This document shows positions 28,781 to 36,047 of a stretch of 64,000 nt of DNA, piece by piece; positions within the stretch are counted from its first letter, which is position 1, and the number at the start of each line of letters is the position of its first letter. Below the pieces are notes generated by a model, which worked only from the letters and a program-made list of their open reading frames with translations, did not search any database and was not told the DNA's origin. The stretch covers positions 310,001 to 374,000 of the forward strand of contig NZ_QFZL01000004.1 in NCBI RefSeq assembly GCF_003171655.1, written 5' to 3'. Origin of the DNA: Stakelama portus. GTDB taxonomy: Bacteria; Pseudomonadota; Alphaproteobacteria; Sphingomonadales; Sphingomonadaceae. The translations under genes and the position numbers were made by a program.

Positions 28781-29305
28781 GTGCAGGTTCAGACCGTTCA
28801 GCCACATCAGTGGATCAGCTTTGCGATCTCGGCAGTGATCGTCGGGATCATCCTGTTTTTCCGTATTCGCCGGATGCGCAAGACACTGCCATTGCGCCTC
28901 GAGCGCTTGTGGCTGTTCCCGGCGATCTATGCCGCGCTTGCCGCATATCTCTATGCGACGCATCCCCCGCACGGCATCGGCTGGCTCTATTGTTCGGGCG
29001 CGCTGCTGGTCGGGGCTGCGCTCGGGTGGCAGCGCGGCAGGATGATGCGCATCGATATCGATCGCGAAACCCATGCCCTCAACCAGTCGCAAAGCCCGGC
29101 GGCGATCCTGTTCATCGTCGCGCTGATCGTGATCCGCATGGTCGCGCGAACCGCGATCGTGGAAGGTGGCGGCGGCGGTTTCGATCCGATGCTGCTGACC
29201 GACATTCTGCTCGCCTTTGCGCTCGGCCTGTTCAGCCTGCAGCGGCTCGAGATGTTCTTGCGCGCCCGTCGCCTGCTGGCACTGGCGCGCGCCGGTCGGG
29301 GCTGA
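28781..29305 (+). CDS. CcdC/DUF1453-like multi-spanning membrane protein
   Basis: 174 residues from GTG 28781, with AAAGGGG at 28768-28774 as a plausible Shine-Dalgarno. Four to five transmembrane segments (WISFAISAVIVGIILFF, LWLFPAIYAALAAYLYA, LYCSGALLVGAALGW, PAAILFIVALIVIRMVA, LLAFALGLFSLQRLEMF). The RRMRKTLPLRLERLWLFP loop and the GWQRGRMMRIDIDRETHAL segment with following NQSQSP resemble the CcdC/DUF1453 family found near cytochrome c maturation or of unknown role. No cytochrome genes are near here. Confidence 0.7.
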   Translation: MQVQTVQPHQWISFAISAVIVGIILFFRIRRMRKTLPLRLERLWLFPAIYAALAAYLYATHPPHGIGWLYCSGALLVGAALGWQRGRMMRIDIDRETHALNQSQSPAAILFIVALIVIRMVARTAIVEGGGGGFDPMLLTDILLAFALGLFSLQRLEMFLRARRLLALARAGRG

Positions 29306-29362
29306 GCGCGGCATTGCCTTTCCCCCACGGCCCGGCCTAGGGCAATTGCGGGGGAGAAGAGG

Positions 29363-30334
29363 ATGATCGAGCGCGCAACCCGGCTATTTGCGCTGTGGAC
29401 GCTGCTTGGCGTCGGCTGGGCATGGCTGGTTCCGGAGCATTTCCTGTGGGTCGTCGATGGCAGCGTGCGCCCGTTCGGCCAGCCGCTGGTTTCGGTGCTG
29501 CTGGGTATCGTGATGCTCGGCATGGGGCTGACGCTCTCCTTTGCCGATTTTGCCCGCGTCGCGACGATGCCGCGCGCCGTGGCGGCGGGCGTCGCCGGGC
29601 AGTTCACGATCATGCCGCTGGCGGGCGTCGCGATCGCCAATGTCCTGGGGCTCGAACCGGGCCTCGCGGTCGGCCTGATCCTTGTCGCCTGCTGTCCCGG
29701 CGGCACTGCATCGAACATCATCGCCTATCTCGCCCGGGCCGATCTGGCACTTTCGGTGACGATGACGCTCGCCTCGACGCTGATCGCGATCGTCGCGACG
29801 CCGCTGCTGACCGGCTGGCTCGCCGACAAGTTCGTGGCGATCGACCGGTGGAGCCTGTTCCTCGACATGGTGTCGGTGGTGCTGATCCCGGTGGTGGCCG
29901 GAGTGCTGCTCAACCGGCTGTTCCCACGGGTCACGGCTGCGCTGTCAAAGGTTTCGCCGCTCGTTTCGGTGCTTGCCGTGGTGCTGATCGTCGCGGCGAT
30001 CATCGCCAAGTCGAAGCCGATGATTCTGGAGCATTTCGGCGTGCTGATGCTGGCGGTGCTGCTGCTCCATCTGTTCGGTTTCGGGCTTGGCTATCTGCTC
30101 ACCCGGCTGCTCGGCTTTGGCGAGAAGGTGCGCCGGACGATCAGCATCGAAGTTGGCATGCAAAATAGCGGCCTTGGCTCCAGCCTGGCCGCCGCCAAAA
30201 GCTTTGCCGCGCAATTTCCCAGTCCGGCGCAGGCAGCACTGGCGCCGGTGCCTTGCGCAATCTCGGCGGTCTACCATGTCGTGATCGGCAGCCTGCTCGC
30301 CGCATGGTGGAGCCGCCGTCCGACCGAGGATTGA
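29363..30334 (+). CDS. Bile acid:sodium symporter family (BASS) transporter
   Basis: 323 residues, about nine or ten membrane helices. BASS/NTCP-like motifs: a GMGLTLSFADF start of the core (sodium-binding region), GLILVACCPGGTASNIIAYLARADLALSV-type segment (positions about 105-135, with the PGG.ASN crossing motif), and EVGMQNSGLGSSLAAAKSF near the end, the conserved GMQNSGLA motif. Such symporters import small carboxylates, pantoate-like or sterol-like anions with Na+. GGGGGAGAAGAGG precedes the ATG. The following methyltransferase begins directly at its stop. Confidence 0.92.
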   Translation: MIERATRLFALWTLLGVGWAWLVPEHFLWVVDGSVRPFGQPLVSVLLGIVMLGMGLTLSFADFARVATMPRAVAAGVAGQFTIMPLAGVAIANVLGLEPGLAVGLILVACCPGGTASNIIAYLARADLALSVTMTLASTLIAIVATPLLTGWLADKFVAIDRWSLFLDMVSVVLIPVVAGVLLNRLFPRVTAALSKVSPLVSVLAVVLIVAAIIAKSKPMILEHFGVLMLAVLLLHLFGFGLGYLLTRLLGFGEKVRRTISIEVGMQNSGLGSSLAAAKSFAAQFPSPAQAALAPVPCAISAVYHVVIGSLLAAWWSRRPTED

Positions 30335-30340
30335 GTGCAG

Positions 30341-30943
30341 ATGACCGAAGAACGCCGCCACGCCCCCGCAACGCTGCGCAACCGCGAAGCGATTGCCGAA
30401 ATCCTCGCTGCCGCGTTGCCTGCCAGCGGCACTGTGCTCGAAATCGCCAGCGGCACCGGCGAACATTGCGCCTATTTCGCCAGACGCTTTCCCGATCTCA
30501 TCTGGCAACCCAGCGATGGCGATGCCGACTCGTTGTCCTCAATTGCGGCCTGGTGCGGCGACCGGGCCAATGTCCTGCCACCGCTGGCGATCGATGCAGC
30601 GGGCGACTGGCCCGATGTCGCCGCCGATGCGATCTTCTGTTCGAACATGATCCATATCAGCCCGTGGGAAGCGACCCTGGGGCTGTTCGCGGGCGCGGGG
30701 GCCGTGCTCGCTTCGGGCGCGCCGCTGATCCTCTACGGGCCGTATCTGCGTGCCGATGTCGAAACCGCGCCCTCGAACCTCGCTTTCGACGAAAGCCTGA
30801 AGGCGCGCGACTCGCGCTGGGGTCTTCGCGCGCTGGACCGTGTGGACGCGGTTGCGCAGGCGAATGGCTTCGCGCGCGAATCGCTGCACGAAATGCCCGC
30901 GAACAATCTTACTCTGGTGTATCGAAAGGGGCTGCTTCGGTAG
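30341..30943 (+). CDS. DUF938 class I SAM-dependent methyltransferase
   Basis: 200 residues from ATG 30341 (MTEERRHAPATLRNREAI); a GTG at 30335, immediately after the symporter TGA, is an alternative. The family N-terminus (RHAPAT.RN) and the SAM motif VLEIASGTGEHCAYFARRFP are clear, followed by WQPSDGDADSLSSIAAW and FCSNMIHISPW, the DUF938 signature. The target is unknown. Its C-terminus overlaps the convergent EamA transporter gene by 35 bp on the opposite strand. Confidence 0.9.
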   Translation: MTEERRHAPATLRNREAIAEILAAALPASGTVLEIASGTGEHCAYFARRFPDLIWQPSDGDADSLSSIAAWCGDRANVLPPLAIDAAGDWPDVAADAIFCSNMIHISPWEATLGLFAGAGAVLASGAPLILYGPYLRADVETAPSNLAFDESLKARDSRWGLRALDRVDAVAQANGFARESLHEMPANNLTLVYRKGLLR

Positions 30944-31862
30944 CCAGCGGGCGGGCGCCGCGGCTGCGCGCCAGCCGGTGTTCGCGCCAGACGATGAACA
31001 GCCCGCTGGCGATGATGATTGGCGCGCCGATCCAGGTGCCGGGCGTCGGCCAGACGCCGAACAGCAGAAAGCCGTATATCGTCGCCCAGACGAGGCTCGA
31101 ATAATCCATCGGCACCACCACCGATACCGGCGCGAAGCGCAGCGCGGCGGTCAGCGCCAGCTGCCCGGCGCCGCCGACCAGACCGATCCCGATCAGGATT
31201 GCCCAGCCGGTCGCATCGTGCGGCTGCATGCTGAACAGCCATGCGACGAACAGCGGCGGCACCGACAATAATGAAAACCAGAACACGGTCGTCCCGGCGC
31301 TTTCGGTTTTCCCCAGCTGGCGCAGCAGGATCGCGATGATTGCCACCAGCAGCGCCGCCATCAGCCCGACAAATGCGCCGAAGAGCGGAAAATGCCCGCC
31401 GCCGGGCTGGGCGACGATCAACACCCCGGCAAAGCCCACCAGCACCGCCGCCCAGCGCCGCCAGCCGGTCGGCTCGCGCAGGATCAGCGCGCCCAATATC
31501 GTGGCAAAGATCGGTACGGTGAATTGCAGCGTCGTCGCTTCGGCCAGCGGCAGCAGCAGCACCGCGCCGAAATTGAAGACCATGCCGACCAGTCCGACGA
31601 TGCTGCGCGTCAGATGCGAACCGAACTTGTCGGTCTTCAGCGCGCGCAGGCCCGGTCCCATCGCGACAAACGCCAGCACCAGCGGCAAGGCGCAAAGCTG
31701 ACGAAAGAACATGATCTCGCCCAGTTGCGCGCCGCGTGCTTCGGCCAGTTTGATCAGCGCCGCCATCGAGGCGAGGCAGAAGATCGCGAGCAGGCGCAAC
31801 GAAACGCCCTTCAGGATGCGATCGGAGTTTTCCTGGTCCACGATTCGTCGCCTAGGTGCCAT
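30909..31862 (-). CDS. EamA/DMT family transporter
   Basis: 317 residues from ATG 31862. The frame stays open far upstream, antisense to proS, but only the part after MAPRRRIV looks like protein; a GTG at 31841 is an alternative start. Ten predicted helices form two EamA repeats, with LKGVSLRLLAIFCLASMAAL at the start, SIVGLVGMVFNFGAVLLLP, PTGWRRWAAVLVGFAGVLIV, and FAPVSVVVPMDYSSLVWATI in the second repeat. This looks like an exporter or permease of metabolites; the substrate is unknown. It is divergent from proS with 66 bp between starts. Confidence 0.88.
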   Translation of the reverse strand: MAPRRRIVDQENSDRILKGVSLRLLAIFCLASMAALIKLAEARGAQLGEIMFFRQLCALPLVLAFVAMGPGLRALKTDKFGSHLTRSIVGLVGMVFNFGAVLLLPLAEATTLQFTVPIFATILGALILREPTGWRRWAAVLVGFAGVLIVAQPGGGHFPLFGAFVGLMAALLVAIIAILLRQLGKTESAGTTVFWFSLLSVPPLFVAWLFSMQPHDATGWAILIGIGLVGGAGQLALTAALRFAPVSVVVPMDYSSLVWATIYGFLLFGVWPTPGTWIGAPIIIASGLFIVWREHRLARSRGARPLATEAAPFDTPE

Positions 31863-31928
31863 TGCGGCACTGCACAAGCGCGGTTGGGCTTTGCGTCTCG
31901 CGCGCGACTCGCTATCGGCGGAATCCTG

Positions 31929-33464
31929 ATGGTAAAACATGCTCTCCCGGTCACGCGCGCGGAAGATTTCGCGCAATGGTATCAAGCAGTCATTTCCGAA
32001 GCCGATATGGCCGAGGAATCGGGCGTACGCGGATGCATGGTCATCCGCCCCTGGGGCTATGGCATCTGGGAACGGATGCAGCGGCTGCTCGACGATCGCA
32101 TCCGCGCGACGGGGCATGAAAATTGCTATTTCCCGCTCTTCATCCCGCTTTCCTATTTCGAAAAGGAAGCCGAGCATGTCGAGGGCTTTGCCAAGGAAAT
32201 GGCCGTCGTCACGCATCACCGGCTGATCCCGGACGGCAAGGGCGGGCTGATGCCCGATCCCGAAGCCAAGCTTGAAGAACCGCTGATCGTGCGTCCGACA
32301 TCGGAAACGGTAATCGGCGCAGCCTTTTCGCGCTGGGTGCAAAGCTGGCGCGACCTGCCGGTGCTGATCAACCAATGGGCCAATGTCGTCCGCTGGGAAA
32401 TGCGCACCCGCATGTTCCTGCGCACCAGCGAATTCCTGTGGCAGGAAGGGCATACCGCCCATGCCAGCGAGGATGAGGCGCGGTACGAAACGCTGACGAT
32501 GCTCGAAGTCTATCGCAGCTTTGCGGAAGATTGCGTCGCGATGCCGGTGGTGGCGGGCGAAAAGCCCGAGAATGAGCGCTTTCCCGGCGCGGTCGGCACC
32601 TGGTCGATCGAAGCGATGATGCAGGATGGCAAGGCGCTGCAGGCGGGCACCAGCCATTTCCTCGGCACCAATTTCGCCAAGGCGCAGAATATCCGTTTCC
32701 AGAATGCCGATGGGCAGTTCGAGCTGGCGCAGACGACCAGCTGGGGCATGTCGACTCGCATGATCGGCGGCCTGATCATGACGCATGGCGATGACGATGG
32801 CCTGCGCGTGCCGCCGCGCATCGCGCCGTGGCAGGTGGTGATCGTGCCGATGCTGCGCGACACGCCCGACGATGCGACGCTGATCGAATATTGCCGCGAT
32901 ATCCAGCGCAGCATCAGTCACCTCAACGCGCTGGGCGAACCGGTGCGCGTGCTGATGGACGTCAAGCCCACCAAGGCCGCCGCCAAGCGCTGGGGTTGGG
33001 TCAAGAAGGGCGCGCCGATCATCCTCGAAGTCGGCGGCCGCGACATGGCGGGCAGCAACGTCTCGGTACTGCGCCGCGACCGGCTGTATCGCGACGACGG
33101 CAAGCTCAATTCGAGCATCACCAATCGCGACGAATTCATCGGCCAGGTTCCCGAGCTGCTCGAAAACATCCAGACCGGCCTGCATCAGGAAGCCCGCGCC
33201 CGGATGCGCGCGAACATCGTGCGTGCCACCAGCCGCGAGGAAGTCGAGCTGCGCTATGCTGAAAAGGGCGATTTCAACGGCTGGGTCGAAGTGCCCTGGT
33301 GCCGCGCGACCGGCGAAGAACTGGAAGAGATCGTCAAATGGCTCAAGTCGCTGAAACTCACCTTCCGCAACGTGCCCGAACATAGCGACAAGACCGAGGG
33401 CAATTGCTTCTTCTATCCCGATCGCCCGGCGGTCGAACGGATCCTGATCGCGCGCGCCTATTGA
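31929..33464 (+). CDS. proS: Prolyl-tRNA synthetase, archaeal/eukaryotic-type
   Basis: Charges tRNA-Pro. 511 residues, beginning MVKHALPVTRAEDFAQWYQ. Class II motifs: CMVIRPWGYGIWERMQR, VRPTSETVIGAAFSRWVQSW, WEMRTRMFLRTSEFLWQEGH-TAH, and GTNFAKAQNIRF with TSWGMSTRMIGGLIMTHGDD. The C-terminal zinc-less domain ends in ILIARAY with the terminal Tyr typical of this class. It lacks the bacterial-type INS editing domain. The class is the usual one in sphingomonads as far as I know. The ATG at 31929 fixes the family N-terminus; the long upstream open frame is antisense to the EamA gene. Confidence 0.95.
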   Translation: MVKHALPVTRAEDFAQWYQAVISEADMAEESGVRGCMVIRPWGYGIWERMQRLLDDRIRATGHENCYFPLFIPLSYFEKEAEHVEGFAKEMAVVTHHRLIPDGKGGLMPDPEAKLEEPLIVRPTSETVIGAAFSRWVQSWRDLPVLINQWANVVRWEMRTRMFLRTSEFLWQEGHTAHASEDEARYETLTMLEVYRSFAEDCVAMPVVAGEKPENERFPGAVGTWSIEAMMQDGKALQAGTSHFLGTNFAKAQNIRFQNADGQFELAQTTSWGMSTRMIGGLIMTHGDDDGLRVPPRIAPWQVVIVPMLRDTPDDATLIEYCRDIQRSISHLNALGEPVRVLMDVKPTKAAAKRWGWVKKGAPIILEVGGRDMAGSNVSVLRRDRLYRDDGKLNSSITNRDEFIGQVPELLENIQTGLHQEARARMRANIVRATSREEVELRYAEKGDFNGWVEVPWCRATGEELEEIVKWLKSLKLTFRNVPEHSDKTEGNCFFYPDRPAVERILIARAY

Positions 33465-33574
33465 TGCATGGCGAACCGGTGCCGGTTTCCTTCCCGCCGG
33501 AGGAGGGCGCCGGACCGGTCCGACGCGATTTCCCCACTGGTAATTCGCGCGCATTTGCGTCAGGACGCGCGGCC

Positions 33575-33850
33575 ATGAGCGACACGCCCCCCGATCGGCT
33601 CTCGATCAATCCGAAGAGCCCCTATTTCGACCAGCAGGTTCTGCAGCGCGGCGTCGGCATCCGTTTCAAGGGTGCCGAGCGGCGCGACGTTGAGGAATAT
33701 TGCATTTCCGAAGGCTGGATTCGCGTTGCGCTGGGCAAGAAGGTCGATCGTCGCGGTCAGCCGCTGACGATCAAGCTGACCGGCCCGGTCGAATCCTGGT
33801 ACGAAAGCGGCAGCGAAGAAGCCGAATCCGCCGACGCCGACGAGGAATAA
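33575..33850 (+). CDS. DUF3297 family protein
   Basis: 91 residues, beginning MSDTPPDRLSINPKSPYFD, with GVGIRFKGAERRDVEEYCIS and GWIRVALGKKVDRRGQPLTI, the family pattern. The acidic tail (SGSEEAESADADEE) is typical. Cytoplasmic, function unknown. The frame is open upstream from 33404, but ATG 33575 gives the conserved MSDTPPDRLS start. It follows proS by 110 bp and converges on the LytTR gene. Confidence 0.9.
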   Translation: MSDTPPDRLSINPKSPYFDQQVLQRGVGIRFKGAERRDVEEYCISEGWIRVALGKKVDRRGQPLTIKLTGPVESWYESGSEEAESADADEE

Positions 33851-33958
33851 GCCGCATCCGGCGCGTCACGCGCGCCGTTTCGCTGAAATACTGCGTTCGG
33901 CGATGCGACCGGTTGGCGCGGACGCGGGCCGTGCGGCGCCGCGCCCGTCACCATCGGA

Positions 33959-34759
33959 TCAGTGGACGAAGCGCGCGACGACGTCGCGATAGCTGCGGCT
34001 CACTTTGACCTGCGCGCCCGAATCGAGCACCAGGAAACATTCGCCATTGGTGTGCGGCTTGACCTGACGCACCAGATCCAGATTGACGATGGTCGAGCGA
34101 TGCACCCGCTGGAATCGGCGCGGATCGAGCCGCTTTTCCAGATCCTTCATCGTTTCGCGCAGGATCATCGTGTCCTGCCCGGTATAGATGCACATATAAT
34201 CGCCGGCCGCGTCGATCCGCTCGATCGTGTCGACATCGACGCGGAATATCTGGCCGCGATCCTTGATGTTGATGAGCTTTTCATAGCGGCTGGCCGACGG
34301 TGCCTCGCCGCTTTCGGCCAGTTCCTCGGCGGCTTCGGGGGCGACTTCGGCAAGCACGCCCTTCAGCTTTTCGATCTCTTCCTGACCGCGCTTGTGGACC
34401 AGCCGCTCGCGCACGCGCTCCAGCGTGTCGGCAAGCCGCGATTCCTCGACGGGCTTGAGCAGATAATCGACAGCCTGCGCTTCGAACGCGCGGATGGCGT
34501 GATCGGAATAGGCCGTGACGAACACGACCAGCGGCGGTTCGACTTCCATCAGGCCCTGAACGACCGAAAAACCATCGAACCCCGGCATCTGGATGTCGAG
34601 GAACACCAGGTCGGGCTTGTGCGTCTTGATCGCCCGGATCGCCTCGCGCCCGTTCGAGCATTTATCGATGATTTCAACGTCGTCATGGCTTTGGAGCCGC
34701 AATTCGAGTCCCTGAATCGCGAGCGGTTCGTCGTCTACTAGGATGGTGCGGATGGTCAT
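33959..34759 (-). CDS. LytTR-family response regulator
   Basis: 266 residues. The receiver domain (about 1-120) begins TIRTILVDDEPLAIQGL, with the phosphoacceptor Asp in LVFLDIQMPGFDGFSV and the late Lys in YLLKPVEES. The C-terminal LytTR DNA-binding domain (about 165-265) has YMCIYTGQDTMILRETMKDL, FQRVHRSTIVNLDLVRQVKP and KVSRSYRDVVARF. A Glu/Lys-rich linker lies between. It would bind direct repeats upstream of its targets; none was recognised here. Start overlaps the sensor kinase stop by 4 nt. Confidence 0.95.
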   Translation of the reverse strand: MTIRTILVDDEPLAIQGLELRLQSHDDVEIIDKCSNGREAIRAIKTHKPDLVFLDIQMPGFDGFSVVQGLMEVEPPLVVFVTAYSDHAIRAFEAQAVDYLLKPVEESRLADTLERVRERLVHKRGQEEIEKLKGVLAEVAPEAAEELAESGEAPSASRYEKLINIKDRGQIFRVDVDTIERIDAAGDYMCIYTGQDTMILRETMKDLEKRLDPRRFQRVHRSTIVNLDLVRQVKPHTNGECFLVLDSGAQVKVSRSYRDVVARFVH

Positions 34760-35862
34760 GCTGCCTCTCGTGCGGGTTGCTCGATCTGAAACGGGATTTC
34801 GATCTCAACGCTGAAACCCTTCCCCGGGTTCGATTTCGTCTCAAATCGATGGTCCGGCCCGAACGCTTGCGCGAGCCGTTCCCGTATGTTGGCGAGCCCC
34901 ACGCCAGTAGATAAGGTTGGCCTAAGCCGCGTGTCCGTCAAGCCCGGACCGGTGTCGGTTACTGCAATATGCACCCGTTCTCCGGCGAGCCGAGCGGAAA
35001 CCGTGATGTCCGCCCCTTCCTCCTTGGGCGTCACGGCATATTTGATCGCATTTTCGACCAGAGGTTGCAGCAGCAGCGAAGGCAGCCGCGCCTTGGCCAC
35101 GCGCGGATCGATTTCGAAATGCGGCCGCAACCGCTCGTCGAACCGCATCTTCTCGATCTCCAGATAGAGTTTCAGCGTCTCGGCCTCCTGCGCCAGCGTG
35201 ACATGCGCGGTCGGTTCGTTCGCCAGCGTATAGCGCAGGAACGAGGAGAGGCGGCTGAGCATCACATTTGCGCGCTCGGTCTGTTTGAGCAGCACCAAAG
35301 TCGAGATCGAATTGAGCGTATTGAACAGGAAATGCGGATTGAGCTGATAGCGCAGCATTGCCAGCTGCGCCGAACTCGCCTGGGTTTCCAGCGCCTTCAT
35401 CTGATCGGTCTGCGCCTCGACGACGAGATAGAAATTGATGCCGAAATAGAGCGCCGACCAGCCGGCAAGGACGATCGAATTGAGGAAGATATTGCCCAGC
35501 AGGATGCTGATCGAAATGCCCGGTTGCGCGTCGCGTATCACCGACAGGGTGAAGGCGTTGAGCGCAGCATAGAGGATCGTCGCGACGATCAGCGCGGCGA
35601 TCGACAATAATATGCCCGAAATGCGCGGAATACGGCGGAAATAGCCATAGAGCGTCGAAAGCAGCAGCGTGATGCAATAGCCGATGATCGATTCGATCGT
35701 CACGCGGATCACGCCTTCGATCGCGATCCCCTGATTGGAAATGTTCGAAACGATGCGCAGCAGCAGATAGCCGGTCCACCCCGCCGCCTGCAGGCGCCAG
35801 AAGGCACGGCTCTTGTCCTCGAAAAAGGGCCGGGAAAAAATGGCTGGCTTCATCCAGGCCAA
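34756..35862 (-). CDS. LytS/YehU-type sensor histidine kinase
   Basis: 368 residues. Four to five N-terminal membrane helices (about 30-155) without a periplasmic domain, then the His_kinase module of the LytS type: QASSAQLAMLRYQLNPHFLF with phospho-His in NPHFLFNTLNSIS, then the ATPase domain with LLLQPLVENAIKYAV (N box) and DTGPGLTD and GVGLANIRERL (G boxes). It should pass phosphate to the LytTR regulator encoded directly downstream. The stimulus cannot be read; the membrane part resembles 5-6 helix sensors of small or membrane-soluble cues. Confidence 0.93.
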   Translation of the reverse strand: MAWMKPAIFSRPFFEDKSRAFWRLQAAGWTGYLLLRIVSNISNQGIAIEGVIRVTIESIIGYCITLLLSTLYGYFRRIPRISGILLSIAALIVATILYAALNAFTLSVIRDAQPGISISILLGNIFLNSIVLAGWSALYFGINFYLVVEAQTDQMKALETQASSAQLAMLRYQLNPHFLFNTLNSISTLVLLKQTERANVMLSRLSSFLRYTLANEPTAHVTLAQEAETLKLYLEIEKMRFDERLRPHFEIDPRVAKARLPSLLLQPLVENAIKYAVTPKEEGADITVSARLAGERVHIAVTDTGPGLTDTRLRPTLSTGVGLANIRERLAQAFGPDHRFETKSNPGKGFSVEIEIPFQIEQPAREAA

Positions 35863-35983
35863 TATCAGTGCCTCAAGCCCTGTCGTTGCATGCTACCGCG
35901 ACCTTAGCACCGCCGCCCGCTACCGCAAAAGAGGTTCGACGGCATGTGTCGTCCCGGCGCCGAACGCAGTGAAATCGAGCGCA

Positions 35984-36028
35984 TAAAAAAAGACCGCCGC
36001 TCCCGAATGGAAGCGGCGGCCCTTTTTC
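35984..36028 (-). terminator. Terminator of the TonB-dependent receptor gene
   Basis: Read on the minus strand, GCCGCCGCTTCC pairs with GGGAGCGGCGGT around ATTC and is followed by CTTTTTTTATG. The stem starts about 20 nt after the receptor stop. The plus-strand side has CCCTTTTTC, so it could also work for the opposite strand. Confidence 0.85.
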
Positions 36029-36047
36029 GTTCGGTTCCAAGCGGTGC

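Noticed and set aside
30909..33554. Open frame of 881 codons on the minus strand covering proS
   Set aside because: Only the part from 31862 downward reads like a protein (EamA transporter). The upstream 560 codons are antisense to proS and His/Arg/Asp-rich, as expected from high-GC codon bias.
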